14,823 nt of DNA from assembly GCA_020439605.1 (NCBI GenBank), contig JAGQSI010000017.1:1-14823 (forward strand), written 5' to 3'. A program made the position numbers and the translations under genes. Source of the DNA: Acidimicrobiales bacterium (lineage in GTDB: Bacteria > Actinomycetota > Acidimicrobiia > Acidimicrobiales > Iamiaceae). This document shows positions 1 to 5,506 of this stretch, piece by piece. Each line of letters opens with the position of its first letter. The first letter of the stretch is position 1. Under the pieces are notes generated by a model that made no database searches, was not told the origin of the DNA, and saw only the letters and a program-made list of their open reading frames with translations.

Positions 1-54
1 GTCGTCCTCGTCGTCCTCGTCGTCCTCGTCGTCCTCGTCGTCCTCGTCGTCGTC
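1..54. repeat. 9-bp tandem repeat coding for an Asp-Asp-Glu tail
   Basis: Five perfect copies of GTCGTCCTC (1-45) are followed by GTCGTCGTC (46-54). Read on the minus strand in the frame of the SUKH gene they give repeated D-D-E. The array reaches the window edge, so its true copy number is unknown. Such 9-bp repeats can change length by slippage without a frameshift. Confidence 0.9.
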
Positions 55-1107
55 CCAGTCGTCCCCGCCGCTTTCCGCGACGGCGCGCAGGAAGTCGGCC
101 GCCTCGGCGAGCTGACCGCGGGCGAGGAGCACCTGGACCACGTCGAGCTGGGCATCGACGTTGTCGTCGTCCGCCTCGGCCAGGGCGATGCGCTGCTGCA
201 GCGCCTCGTCAGCGCGGCCGAGGGCGTCCAGGGCGGCGATGGCCTCGCGGTGCAGGCGGATGCGGACGTCCCAGCCCACGTCCTCGGCGCCGAGGCCCCC
301 GAGCGCGGCGTCGAGGCGGGCCTGCTGGTCGCCGCGGTAGACGGCGAGGGCGCAGTCGCCGAGGGCGGCCGTGCCTTCGCGGGAGTACGCGAAGTCGGCG
401 GCCTGGCCGAAGGCGGCCTGGGCCTGGTCGAGGTCGCCGTCCGCCATGTGCAGCCGGGCGAGGGTGATGAAGAGGCCGTCCGCCGGCAGCGGGTACTCCC
501 CGCACATGGGATCGCGGCCGCCGTGGAGCAGCGCGTCCATGGAGGCGCGAGCCTGGGCCAGGAAGCCGGCCTCGGGGGCGAAGGGCTTCCAGTCGCCGAT
601 GGTGTCGATGGCCCACTCCACCTCGGTGCGGCGCAGCCACGCCTCCATGTAGGCTTCGAAGCTCTCGTACCAGGGGCGCAGGGGGCCCTCGGCCGACCGG
701 AAGTCGATCCAGACCTCGCCGGCGTGGGGACCGCTCAGGACGAGCAGGTCCTCGTAGCCGCAGCCGTGGTCCGTCAGGACGAGGGTGCCATCCCGCGCGT
801 CGACGCCCTCGGGGAGGCCCTCCTCGTCCAGGTACTCCGCGTCGTGCGGGAACGGGCGGCCGACGCCGGCGGCGTCGTCGTCGGGCAGGCCGGTGAAACC
901 GTAGAACGGCCCCGCGCCGACGCCCACCTCGGTGATCCAGGCGCGGTAGGCCGCAGGCAGGCGCAGGCCGTGGCGGGCCTCGAAGGCCTCGACCTCGAAG
1001 AGCGCCACCGGCCGGCTCCGCCAGCCATGGACCTGGGCTCCGAAGAGCGCGTACTGCGCGTCATGGCGCGCGAGCGCCTCCTTGCGGGTCTTCCAGCCGT
1101 CGATCAC
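1..1107 (-). CDS. SUKH (SMI1/KNR4) domain protein with acidic tail, C-terminus cut by window edge
   Basis: The frame is open from a GTG at 1107 to base 1 (369 codons, no stop seen). The GTG has an AGGAGG ribosome site 8 bases upstream, which decides the start. Residues ~35-160 look like a SUKH fold: LPAAYRAWITEVG at 50-62, then LVLTDHGCGYEDLLVLSGPH at 109-128 and GEVWIDFR, a hallmark of this family. Residues ~205-345 are alanine/leucine-rich helical pairs resembling TPR repeats. From residue 349 the chain is almost only Asp and Glu (D-D-E units). SUKH proteins are known mainly as immunity proteins against polymorphic toxins, or as general protein-binding modules; no partner toxin is visible here, so the role is unassigned. 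Third codon positions are nearly all G or C, unlike genes after base 2,125. SUKH call firm; TPR-like call tentative. Confidence 0.82.
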   Translation of the reverse strand, partial: MIDGWKTRKEALARHDAQYALFGAQVHGWRSRPVALFEVEAFEARHGLRLPAAYRAWITEVGVGAGPFYGFTGLPDDDAAGVGRPFPHDAEYLDEEGLPEGVDARDGTLVLTDHGCGYEDLLVLSGPHAGEVWIDFRSAEGPLRPWYESFEAYMEAWLRRTEVEWAIDTIGDWKPFAPEAGFLAQARASMDALLHGGRDPMCGEYPLPADGLFITLARLHMADGDLDQAQAAFGQAADFAYSREGTAALGDCALAVYRGDQQARLDAALGGLGAEDVGWDVRIRLHREAIAALDALGRADEALQQRIALAEADDDNVDAQLDVVQVLLARGQLAEAADFLRAVAESGGDDWDDDEDDEDDEDDEDDEDD

Positions 1108-1115
1108 GTCCCCTG

Positions 1116-1121
1116 CCTCCT
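1116..1121 (-). promoter_or_regulatory. Ribosome binding site of the SUKH gene
   Basis: AGGAGG on the minus strand, 8 bases before the GTG at 1107. It fixes the start of a gene that has no nearby ATG. No TAnnnT box sits next to this start, unlike several genes in the rest of the window. Confidence 0.8.
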
Positions 1122-1170
1122 GGGATGAGCCTTGCCCCGACCAGCCTGGCCCGGGCCGGGCGTATTGGTG

Positions 1171-1186
1171 CCACCCGGCCCGGTGG
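1171..1186. other. GC-rich near-palindrome between sulfatase and SUKH genes
   Basis: CCACCCGGCCCGGTGG is an inverted repeat of 8+8 bases with one mismatched pair. It lies about 60 bases downstream of the sulfatase stop and 63 bases upstream of the SUKH start. It could be a weak terminator of the sulfatase mRNA or an operator for the SUKH gene. No T-run follows it, so neither role is established. Confidence 0.35.
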
Positions 1187-1245
1187 TTGACAAGTGAGAT
1201 TCGCACAGCGGATCCACCGTCCCGGCGACGGCCAGGGCGCCCCGT

Positions 1246-2550
1246 CTACTCCCCGGCCTCCTGGGCATCCAGCGCATCCATCAGCCGGTCGATCTCGGCC
1301 CGGACCGCCGGGTCGGCGGCGTCGAGCGGCTGGCTCTCGGTGGGGTCGGCCCGCAGGTCGTAGAGCTCGGCGTCGGCGAGGGTGAAGTCGATGAGCTTGT
1401 AGCGGGCGTCGCGGATGGTGCGGCCGTCGGCGGCGGTGGGGGGGTCGTGGAACTGGTCGGAGCGGATGTAGGGCCGCTGGGGCGGGGCGACGGGGTCGGT
1501 GAGGTACGGGGTGAGGCTGGTGGCGTCGACGGCGCCTTCGTCACCGCCGGCCAGGGCGATGAGGGTGGCGTAGAGGTCGGTGGCGTTGACGATGGCCGAG
1601 ACGCGGCCGGCGCGGACGCCGGGGCCGGCGATGATCAGGGGGACGTGGATGCCGCCCTCGTACAGGCTGCTCTTCGCGCGCTGGCGGCGGGCTCGGGCGA
1701 CGGCGCGGTCGGTGCCGTTGTCGCCGATGAAGACGACGACGGTGTGGTCGAGGTCGACGCCGGCGAGCAGGCGGCCGAGCTCGGTGTCGAGGGCCTGGAG
1801 CATGGCGCTGAAGAGGGCGTCGTCGGTGGGGCTCTCCCCCAGCTCGACGTGGTGGAGGGCCGCGGGCGGGGCGTGGAAGGGCTGGTGGGGGGCGATGAAG
1901 GCGACCTGCAGGAACCACCGCGGGCCGGCCGTGGCGAGCCAGGCGAGGGCGTCGTCGACCTGGGCGGTGGTGGCGTAGGTGGTGGAGGTGGCGGTGACGC
2001 CGTCGACCGTGCGGCTCCAGCTGAAGTAGTCCTGCACGGCGCCGATGAGGAGGCCCGCGTGGTGCTCGAAGCCGAAGAGGCTCGGGCCCGAGGCGCCGGC
2101 GCCGAGGTGCCACTTGCCGATCAGACTGGTGCGATAGCCTAGCTTCCTCAGGAGCGAAGGCATGGTCGGATGTTCGGGCGGCAGGCCGATCGGACGCTGG
2201 CCCAGCGGTTCTTCGAGCCCGACCGGCAGGCGGTACTGATAGCGCCCGGTAATCAGTGCGACGCGGGTTGCGGTGCAGACCGCCGAATTGGCGTAGGCAT
2301 CGGTAAAGCGCGTGCCCTGTCGCGCCAGTGCATCGAGCACGGGGGTTTCGTATTCGCGGCGTCCATAACAGGACAGGTCGGCGAAACCGAGGTCGTCGGC
2401 CACGATGATGACGATGTTGGGGGCATCTGGACCCGGTGTGGGGCGCTCGGGCCACCAACTCTCGCTTCCAGCAAACGTTCTACCAACCTTGCCCCCGAAA
2501 CCTTCGTATGGTCCCGCTGGTTGATTGACGGTGTCATCGGTGTTGCTCAT
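1246..2550 (-). CDS. Type I sulfatase (formylglycine-dependent), compositionally chimeric gene
   Basis: A 434-residue protein from ATG 2550 to TAG 1246-1248. The frame stays open 55 codons further upstream, but that stretch covers the intergenic region and has no family signal. Known sulfatase residues are all present: IVADDLGFADLS (D52, D53), the formylglycine site CTATR (C92 to R96, the C-x-A-x-R variant of CxPSR), GKWHLG (K146, H148), PHQPFH (H222), GDNG (D277, N278) and K293. Family members hydrolyse sulfate esters; the substrate cannot be read from sequence. There is no signal peptide, suggesting a cytoplasmic enzyme. It needs a formylglycine-generating or anaerobic maturase, and neither is in the window. 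Codons up to S142 have mixed third positions; from L143 onward they are almost all G or C (see findings), so the two halves may not belong to one genome. Confidence 0.85.
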   Translation of the reverse strand: MSNTDDTVNQPAGPYEGFGGKVGRTFAGSESWWPERPTPGPDAPNIVIIVADDLGFADLSCYGRREYETPVLDALARQGTRFTDAYANSAVCTATRVALITGRYQYRLPVGLEEPLGQRPIGLPPEHPTMPSLLRKLGYRTSLIGKWHLGAGASGPSLFGFEHHAGLLIGAVQDYFSWSRTVDGVTATSTTYATTAQVDDALAWLATAGPRWFLQVAFIAPHQPFHAPPAALHHVELGESPTDDALFSAMLQALDTELGRLLAGVDLDHTVVVFIGDNGTDRAVARARRQRAKSSLYEGGIHVPLIIAGPGVRAGRVSAIVNATDLYATLIALAGGDEGAVDATSLTPYLTDPVAPPQRPYIRSDQFHDPPTAADGRTIRDARYKLIDFTLADAELYDLRADPTESQPLDAADPAVRAEIDRLMDALDAQEAGE

Positions 2551-2558
2551 CGGCTGCG

Positions 2559-2564
2559 ACCGTA
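2559..2564 (-). promoter_or_regulatory. Candidate -10 box of the sulfatase gene
   Basis: TACGGT (TAnnnT pattern) on the minus strand, 8 bases before the ATG at 2550. No Shine-Dalgarno sequence is visible and no good -35 hexamer is seen. It would give an mRNA with a leader of zero to two bases. Confidence 0.4.
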
Positions 2565-2596
2565 CAACGTTGGAGATGGGTGGCGGGCCGATCCTT

Positions 2597-2651
2597 GGTC
2601 GACCTCGGTCGAGTTCGGTCACACCCAGCCACCCTCTGGTCACCCCTGGTC
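2597..2651. promoter_or_regulatory. Five helically phased GGTC sites in a divergent promoter region
   Basis: GGTC occurs at 2597, 2607, 2617, 2638 and 2648, so intervals are 10, 10, 21 and 10 bases. The first lies in the palindrome GGTCGACC (2597-2604). The array sits between the candidate -10 of the sulfatase and the candidate -35 of the M15 peptidase gene. One-turn spacing places all sites on one face of the helix, as expected for cooperative binding of a regulator. The regulator is unknown. Confidence 0.4.
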
Positions 2652-2663
2652 GCCGGATCCTCA

Positions 2664-2691
2664 TTGCTACCCGGCACGTTGCCACTATCGT
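2664..2691 (+). promoter_or_regulatory. Leaderless promoter of the M15 peptidase gene
   Basis: TTGCTA (2664-2669), a 16-base spacer and TATCGT (2686-2691) fit a housekeeping sigma factor. The last T of the -10 box is followed by 6 bases and then the ATG at 2698, so transcription would begin at or beside the A of the ATG. No ribosome site is present, which agrees with a leaderless mRNA and supports this start. Confidence 0.6.
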
Positions 2692-2697
2692 GAACCA

Positions 2698-3405
2698 ATG
2701 GAGACCTCGCAGCAACTGTCACCACCCCGAGGGCTTCGGGTTGTGGTCAAGGTTGTGGTTGCGGTCCTGTGCGGCGCTGTACTTGTGGGCTGTCTTGATC
2801 CCACTACTGGTCGACCTCCTGGGGTGAACGAACCCGTAGCGCAGTATCGCTCCAGTGTCTCCACGGTCTCAGCGGCGGACCTTGGCAGTAGCTGGCGCCA
2901 GGGTTGCCCCGTAGGCCCCGCTGAGCTTCGCCAGGTTCGGGTGGATTACTGGGGATACGACGGGCTCATCCATCAGGGCAACCTGATAGTTCATCGTGAT
3001 GTCGCCGACGACGTTGCCGCCGCTTTCGGTGGGCTCTACCGGTCAAGGTTTCAGATCCGCAGAATCCATCCAGTCACGCGTTATGGATCGAACGACGATG
3101 CGTCGATGGCTGCCAACAACACATCAGCCTTCAACTGTCGACGCACCACTGGCGGAACCAAATGGTCAGAACATGCCTACGGTCGTGCCCTTGACATCAA
3201 CCCGGTCCAGAACCCTTATGTGGGAACCAGTTCTACGGTTCTTCCCGAAGCTGCCAAACCGTGGGCCAACCGCAAACTGGTGGTGCCCGGCATGGTTCAC
3301 CCGAATGGTCCAGCGGTTAAGGCCTTCGCCACTATCGGCTGGCGTTGGGGCGGGTCGTGGAGCTCGCCCAAGGACTATCAGCACTTCTCGGCCAGCGGGC
3401 GTTGA
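2698..3405 (+). CDS. M15 family D,D-/L,D-peptidase-like lipoprotein (VanY/CwlK type)
   Basis: A 235-residue protein. The frame is open from further upstream, but the ATG at 2698 is preferred because a leaderless promoter ends 6 bases before it and a secretion signal follows at once. Residues 11-31 form a basic then hydrophobic segment ending in the lipobox LVGC (C32), predicting a lipoprotein anchored to the outer face of the membrane. The C-terminal part is a Peptidase_M15_4-like domain: RFQIRRIHPVTRYGSNDDAS (117-136), zinc ligands in SEHAYGRALDINP (H159, D166) and DYQHF (H229). Family members cleave peptidoglycan peptides. C70 and C147 could form a disulfide. It is convergent with the LCP gene, whose stop lies 6 bases away. 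The exact bond cleaved is not predictable; peptidase fold call is strong. Confidence 0.87.
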   Translation: METSQQLSPPRGLRVVVKVVVAVLCGAVLVGCLDPTTGRPPGVNEPVAQYRSSVSTVSAADLGSSWRQGCPVGPAELRQVRVDYWGYDGLIHQGNLIVHRDVADDVAAAFGGLYRSRFQIRRIHPVTRYGSNDDASMAANNTSAFNCRRTTGGTKWSEHAYGRALDINPVQNPYVGTSSTVLPEAAKPWANRKLVVPGMVHPNGPAVKAFATIGWRWGGSWSSPKDYQHFSASGR

Positions 3406-3411
3406 AGCCCG
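3396..3411. terminator. Possible bidirectional terminator hairpin
   Basis: CGGGC (3396-3400), loop GTTGAA, GCCCG (3407-3411). The TGA stop of the M15 gene lies in the loop and the stop of the convergent LCP gene is adjacent at 3412-3414. There is no T-run, and a stem of 5 pairs is short, so this is only a candidate. Confidence 0.35.
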
Positions 3412-4455
3412 TCAGCGGAACTTGGTCAGTAACGCCTCGGCATCGGGTTGTTTGAGGTCGAGCACCGCTGCGCCACCGCTCGTGGTTCTGGGGACCACTG
3501 GCAACACAACTGACTCAGGATTGAGCCGCCCCATTGACCAGGCAAAGCGCGCAGCCTGCAACAAGGTCATGTCGTCGTCGATACGTAGCCCGCTGGACAT
3601 GGAATCAGCGGCGCTGGCCAGTTTGAACGGGTTGCGGCTGTCGGCAACCTTGCCCATTATCGCCTTCAGGAATACCTGCTGTCGCCCGGTGCGATTTACG
3701 TCCGGCAACCCGCCTTCGGGCACATGGCGGCCATCTATCACCTCGGTGTAGTGGCGTGAGCGCACAAAGGCAAGAGCCTGATCGCCATTGAGGTGAACAA
3801 GACCGGACTGTTCTACGGCCAGACCCGACGCCAGGTCGAACGCAGGGTGTTCGAAATAGATGTCGATACCTCCGAAGGCATCAACAAGCCCAGCGAACGA
3901 CAAGAAGTCGATCTCCATGTACCGGTGGATGGGGATGGAGAAATTCTCGGTGACAGCCTGGATCAGATTGGCCGGGCCCTGGTTGTAGGTCGCGTTGAGG
4001 CGGCCATTTGCTCCCGTCGCCGGATTGCGGACCCACAGGTCCCGGTTGAGCGACATCATCATGGCCCGATTGCCCTCTATGCGCAGCACCATGATCGTGT
4101 CGCTACGGGCGCCAGCCACACCTTCTCGTTGTTCGCCATCTTGTTTGCCGTTGTCGGAGCCGACGAGGAGATAGTTGGTGCCGGTACCGCCACCGGTCGC
4201 GAGCTGGTCAGAAACATCGACTGTCTCGATCTTGTTGAAGATCGAGTTGGCCCACATGTACCCGCCGATTGCCGTCGCCACCAGTGCTATGACACCAAAC
4301 AGGGCCAGCCAGCCAATTGTTCGTCCAACCCGCCGCTTGGGCCTGGTTGGAGCAGCGCCAGAGCCTGTAGTGGATGCTGGTTTCGGTTTGCCAATAAGGC
4401 GTTCTAGGACAAAGCCGCCTACTAGACCGCCAACAAGCCAAACGACGATGGTCAT
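3412..4455 (-). CDS. LytR-CpsA-Psr (LCP) family cell-wall glycopolymer transferase
   Basis: A 347-residue protein starting at ATG 4455 with GGAGG 8 bases upstream (4464-4468). Hydrophobic segments at ~3-17 and ~47-66 flank a basic loop (KPKP, RPKRR), predicting a hairpin anchor with the catalytic domain outside the cell. The LCP domain spans ~93-340: NYLLVGSDN (94-102), ARSDTIMVLRI (116-126), SLNRDLWV (135-142), NATYNQG (154-160), AFGGIDIYFEHP (193-204) and LNGDQALAFVRSRHY (222-236). These carry the Arg and Asp residues that bind the pyrophosphate lipid and Mg in the family. LCP enzymes move glycopolymers such as arabinogalactan or wall teichoic acid from a lipid carrier to peptidoglycan. The ATG overlaps the FHA gene stop in ATGA, implying coupled translation. 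The first anchor segment is extra compared with the single-pass form usual in this family. Confidence 0.9.
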   Translation of the reverse strand: MTIVVWLVGGLVGGFVLERLIGKPKPASTTGSGAAPTRPKRRVGRTIGWLALFGVIALVATAIGGYMWANSIFNKIETVDVSDQLATGGGTGTNYLLVGSDNGKQDGEQREGVAGARSDTIMVLRIEGNRAMMMSLNRDLWVRNPATGANGRLNATYNQGPANLIQAVTENFSIPIHRYMEIDFLSFAGLVDAFGGIDIYFEHPAFDLASGLAVEQSGLVHLNGDQALAFVRSRHYTEVIDGRHVPEGGLPDVNRTGRQQVFLKAIMGKVADSRNPFKLASAADSMSSGLRIDDDMTLLQAARFAWSMGRLNPESVVLPVVPRTTSGGAAVLDLKQPDAEALLTKFR

Positions 4456-5330
4456 CTCTGGTTCCTCCGGGGAGGAAGAACTTCGCTGGAGATGCGGGTT
4501 CTGTCCCTGTCATCGAGAGCTCGGGTCCCCGGGACGCAGGCGTCATCGGACTCGACAGTGAAAGTGACGGGTCCGATTACCAGCGAGTCTCCAACATTGA
4601 CCTGTGCTTGTCGGCCAGCTTGAAGACGTGATCCGTTGAGCACTGTGCCGTTGGCCGAACCGTTGTCGGCGATGGTCCAGGTTGATTTGGCGGATTGCCT
4701 CTGTAGCACGGCGTGGTCGCGGCTCACTCTCTTGTCGTTGACGACGATGTCCTTACCGTTGGCCCGCCCAATCGAAACCGAGTTTCCTCTAAGCGCTACA
4801 CACGCTCCCGTGTCGCTTCGTCTCAACGCAATGCCATCGCTACCGCGACGCTTCGACGGTGGTGCAGACGGAGCAGCAGTAGGCTTGGCCCGCTTGGGTG
4901 AGTCCGGCGCAACAGCTAGGGCATTCGGCGCACCTGGCCTTCTCTTCGGATCAGCTTCGTAGCTGATCGATATACGGCCCTGAATTGCCCACCCGTTGTC
5001 CTTGGCTGCTTGACGCAGTGCTTCGGCAAGACCCTCTGAGAACCATTGGTGGGTCTCGTTGACAGTGGCCAGATCATCGGAGTGAAGTTGAAGTAGAAAC
5101 TGGCTGGGGCAGATGGCGCGGCCTTGCTGATCCACCCGCACATGACGAACCATCTCGGAGAAGCATGCACGCTGAAGTTCCGGCGCTGCTAGCCCCTTGC
5201 GCCTGCCGAGGTTCGCCCCGACGTTTCGGGCGACCGAGGCTGCAGCAGCCGCATTCTGAGGTCGCCGAAGACGACGTGAAACCATGAAACCGAGCAGCAG
5301 CCCGGCGACAAGCGAAGCGATCTCAATCAC
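4452..5330 (-). CDS. FhaA-like protein: membrane anchor, DUF3662-like and FHA domain
   Basis: A 292-residue protein starting at GTG 5330. No clear ribosome site precedes it, and its start lies 14 bases after the stop of the small upstream ORF, so translation may depend on re-initiation. Residues 4-17 form a short membrane anchor followed by RRLRRP. Residues ~48-127 resemble the FhaA N-terminal domain (DUF3662): a CPSQFLLQLHSDDL strand region, then a helix with LAEALRQAA, then WAIQGRISISYEADP. A Pro/Ala/Lys-rich linker leads to a FHA domain at ~178-260 with the phosphothreonine-binding residues in SIGRANG (G188, R189), VSRDHA (S203, H206) and NGSANGTVLNG (N227 to G233). In mycobacteria FhaA reads PknB phosphorylation in cell-wall synthesis. 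No kinase gene is in the window. Coupled with the LCP gene downstream, it may control that transferase (inference). Confidence 0.85.
   Translation of the reverse strand: MIEIASLVAGLLLGFMVSRRLRRPQNAAAAASVARNVGANLGRRKGLAAPELQRACFSEMVRHVRVDQQGRAICPSQFLLQLHSDDLATVNETHQWFSEGLAEALRQAAKDNGWAIQGRISISYEADPKRRPGAPNALAVAPDSPKRAKPTAAPSAPPSKRRGSDGIALRRSDTGACVALRGNSVSIGRANGKDIVVNDKRVSRDHAVLQRQSAKSTWTIADNGSANGTVLNGSRLQAGRQAQVNVGDSLVIGPVTFTVESDDACVPGTRALDDRDRTRISSEVLPPRRNQR
4464..4468 (-). promoter_or_regulatory. Ribosome binding site of the LCP gene
   Basis: GGAGG on the minus strand inside the end of the FHA gene, 8 bases before the LCP ATG. It fixes the LCP start at the ATGA overlap. Confidence 0.75.
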
Positions 5331-5344
5331 GCGGAAAACTTGCC

Positions 5345-5455
5345 TCAGAACATCTTGGTGGAGCGAGGAGTGGCCTCGACCAACTTGTGGATCAAACCCT
5401 CGACAACTTCGCGCTGGGCAGGGTCAATTGTTAAATGGCCAACGACAACGATCAT
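5345..5455 (-). CDS. 36-residue ORF resembling a truncated ABM (YgiN-like) domain
   Basis: ATG 5455 to TGA 5345-5347. The product begins MIVVVGHLTIDPAQRE and ends EATPRSTKMF. The first ~29 residues look like strand 1 and helix 1 of antibiotic-biosynthesis-monooxygenase (ABM, YgiN-like) proteins, which are normally about 95-105 residues. Neither the same frame nor the +1 frame after the stop continues the domain, so this is not a simple frameshift. It has the best ribosome site in this operon, AGAGGAG ending 8 bases before the ATG. It sits between the RNB gene (51-base gap) and the FHA gene (14-base gap). It may be a remnant left by a deletion, or a kept small protein or leader ORF that brings ribosomes to the FHA gene. 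ABM resemblance is by eye only. Confidence 0.55.
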   Translation of the reverse strand: MIVVVGHLTIDPAQREVVEGLIHKLVEATPRSTKMF

Positions 5456-5462
5456 TGCGGTT

Positions 5463-5467
5463 CTCCT
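5463..5467 (-). promoter_or_regulatory. Strong ribosome binding site of the small ORF
   Basis: AGGAG (within AGAGGAGAA, 5461-5469) on the minus strand, 7 bases before the ATG at 5455. This is the main evidence that the 36-residue ORF is translated. Confidence 0.7.
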
Positions 5468-5506
5468 CTAGCGACCTTGGAAGGTTAGAGCCAACGATGC
5501 GACTGC

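Noticed and set aside
1..54. Repeats at the window start as a CRISPR array or microsatellite element
   Set aside because: The unit is 9 bases with no spacers and is in frame as an acidic protein tail.
250..1128. Long plus-strand open frame (292 codons) opposite the SUKH gene
   Set aside because: It is a by-product of very high GC on the opposite strand. Its product is compositionally biased (Val/Gly/Ala/Glu) with no family signal, whereas the minus strand encodes a recognisable SUKH domain with a ribosome site.
1187..1192. TTGACA on the plus strand as a promoter -35
   Set aside because: No -10 box and no plus-strand gene follow; everything downstream to 2550 is on the minus strand.
1447..2142. 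Plus-strand open frame of 231 codons and a minus-strand frame at 1541-2458 inside the sulfatase
   Set aside because: Low-complexity products (Gly/Val/Asp and Arg/Pro rich) overlap the real sulfatase, whose catalytic motifs are all in one frame.
2170..2697. N-terminal extension of the M15 peptidase upstream of 2698
   Set aside because: The extension overlaps the sulfatase gene and would bury the lipoprotein signal peptide in the middle of the protein; the leaderless promoter supports 2698.
5474..5485. ACCTTGGAAGGT palindrome between the RNB gene and the small ORF as a terminator
   Set aside because: The loop would be only 2 bases and no T-run follows. It could be a protein-binding site, but nothing else supports that.
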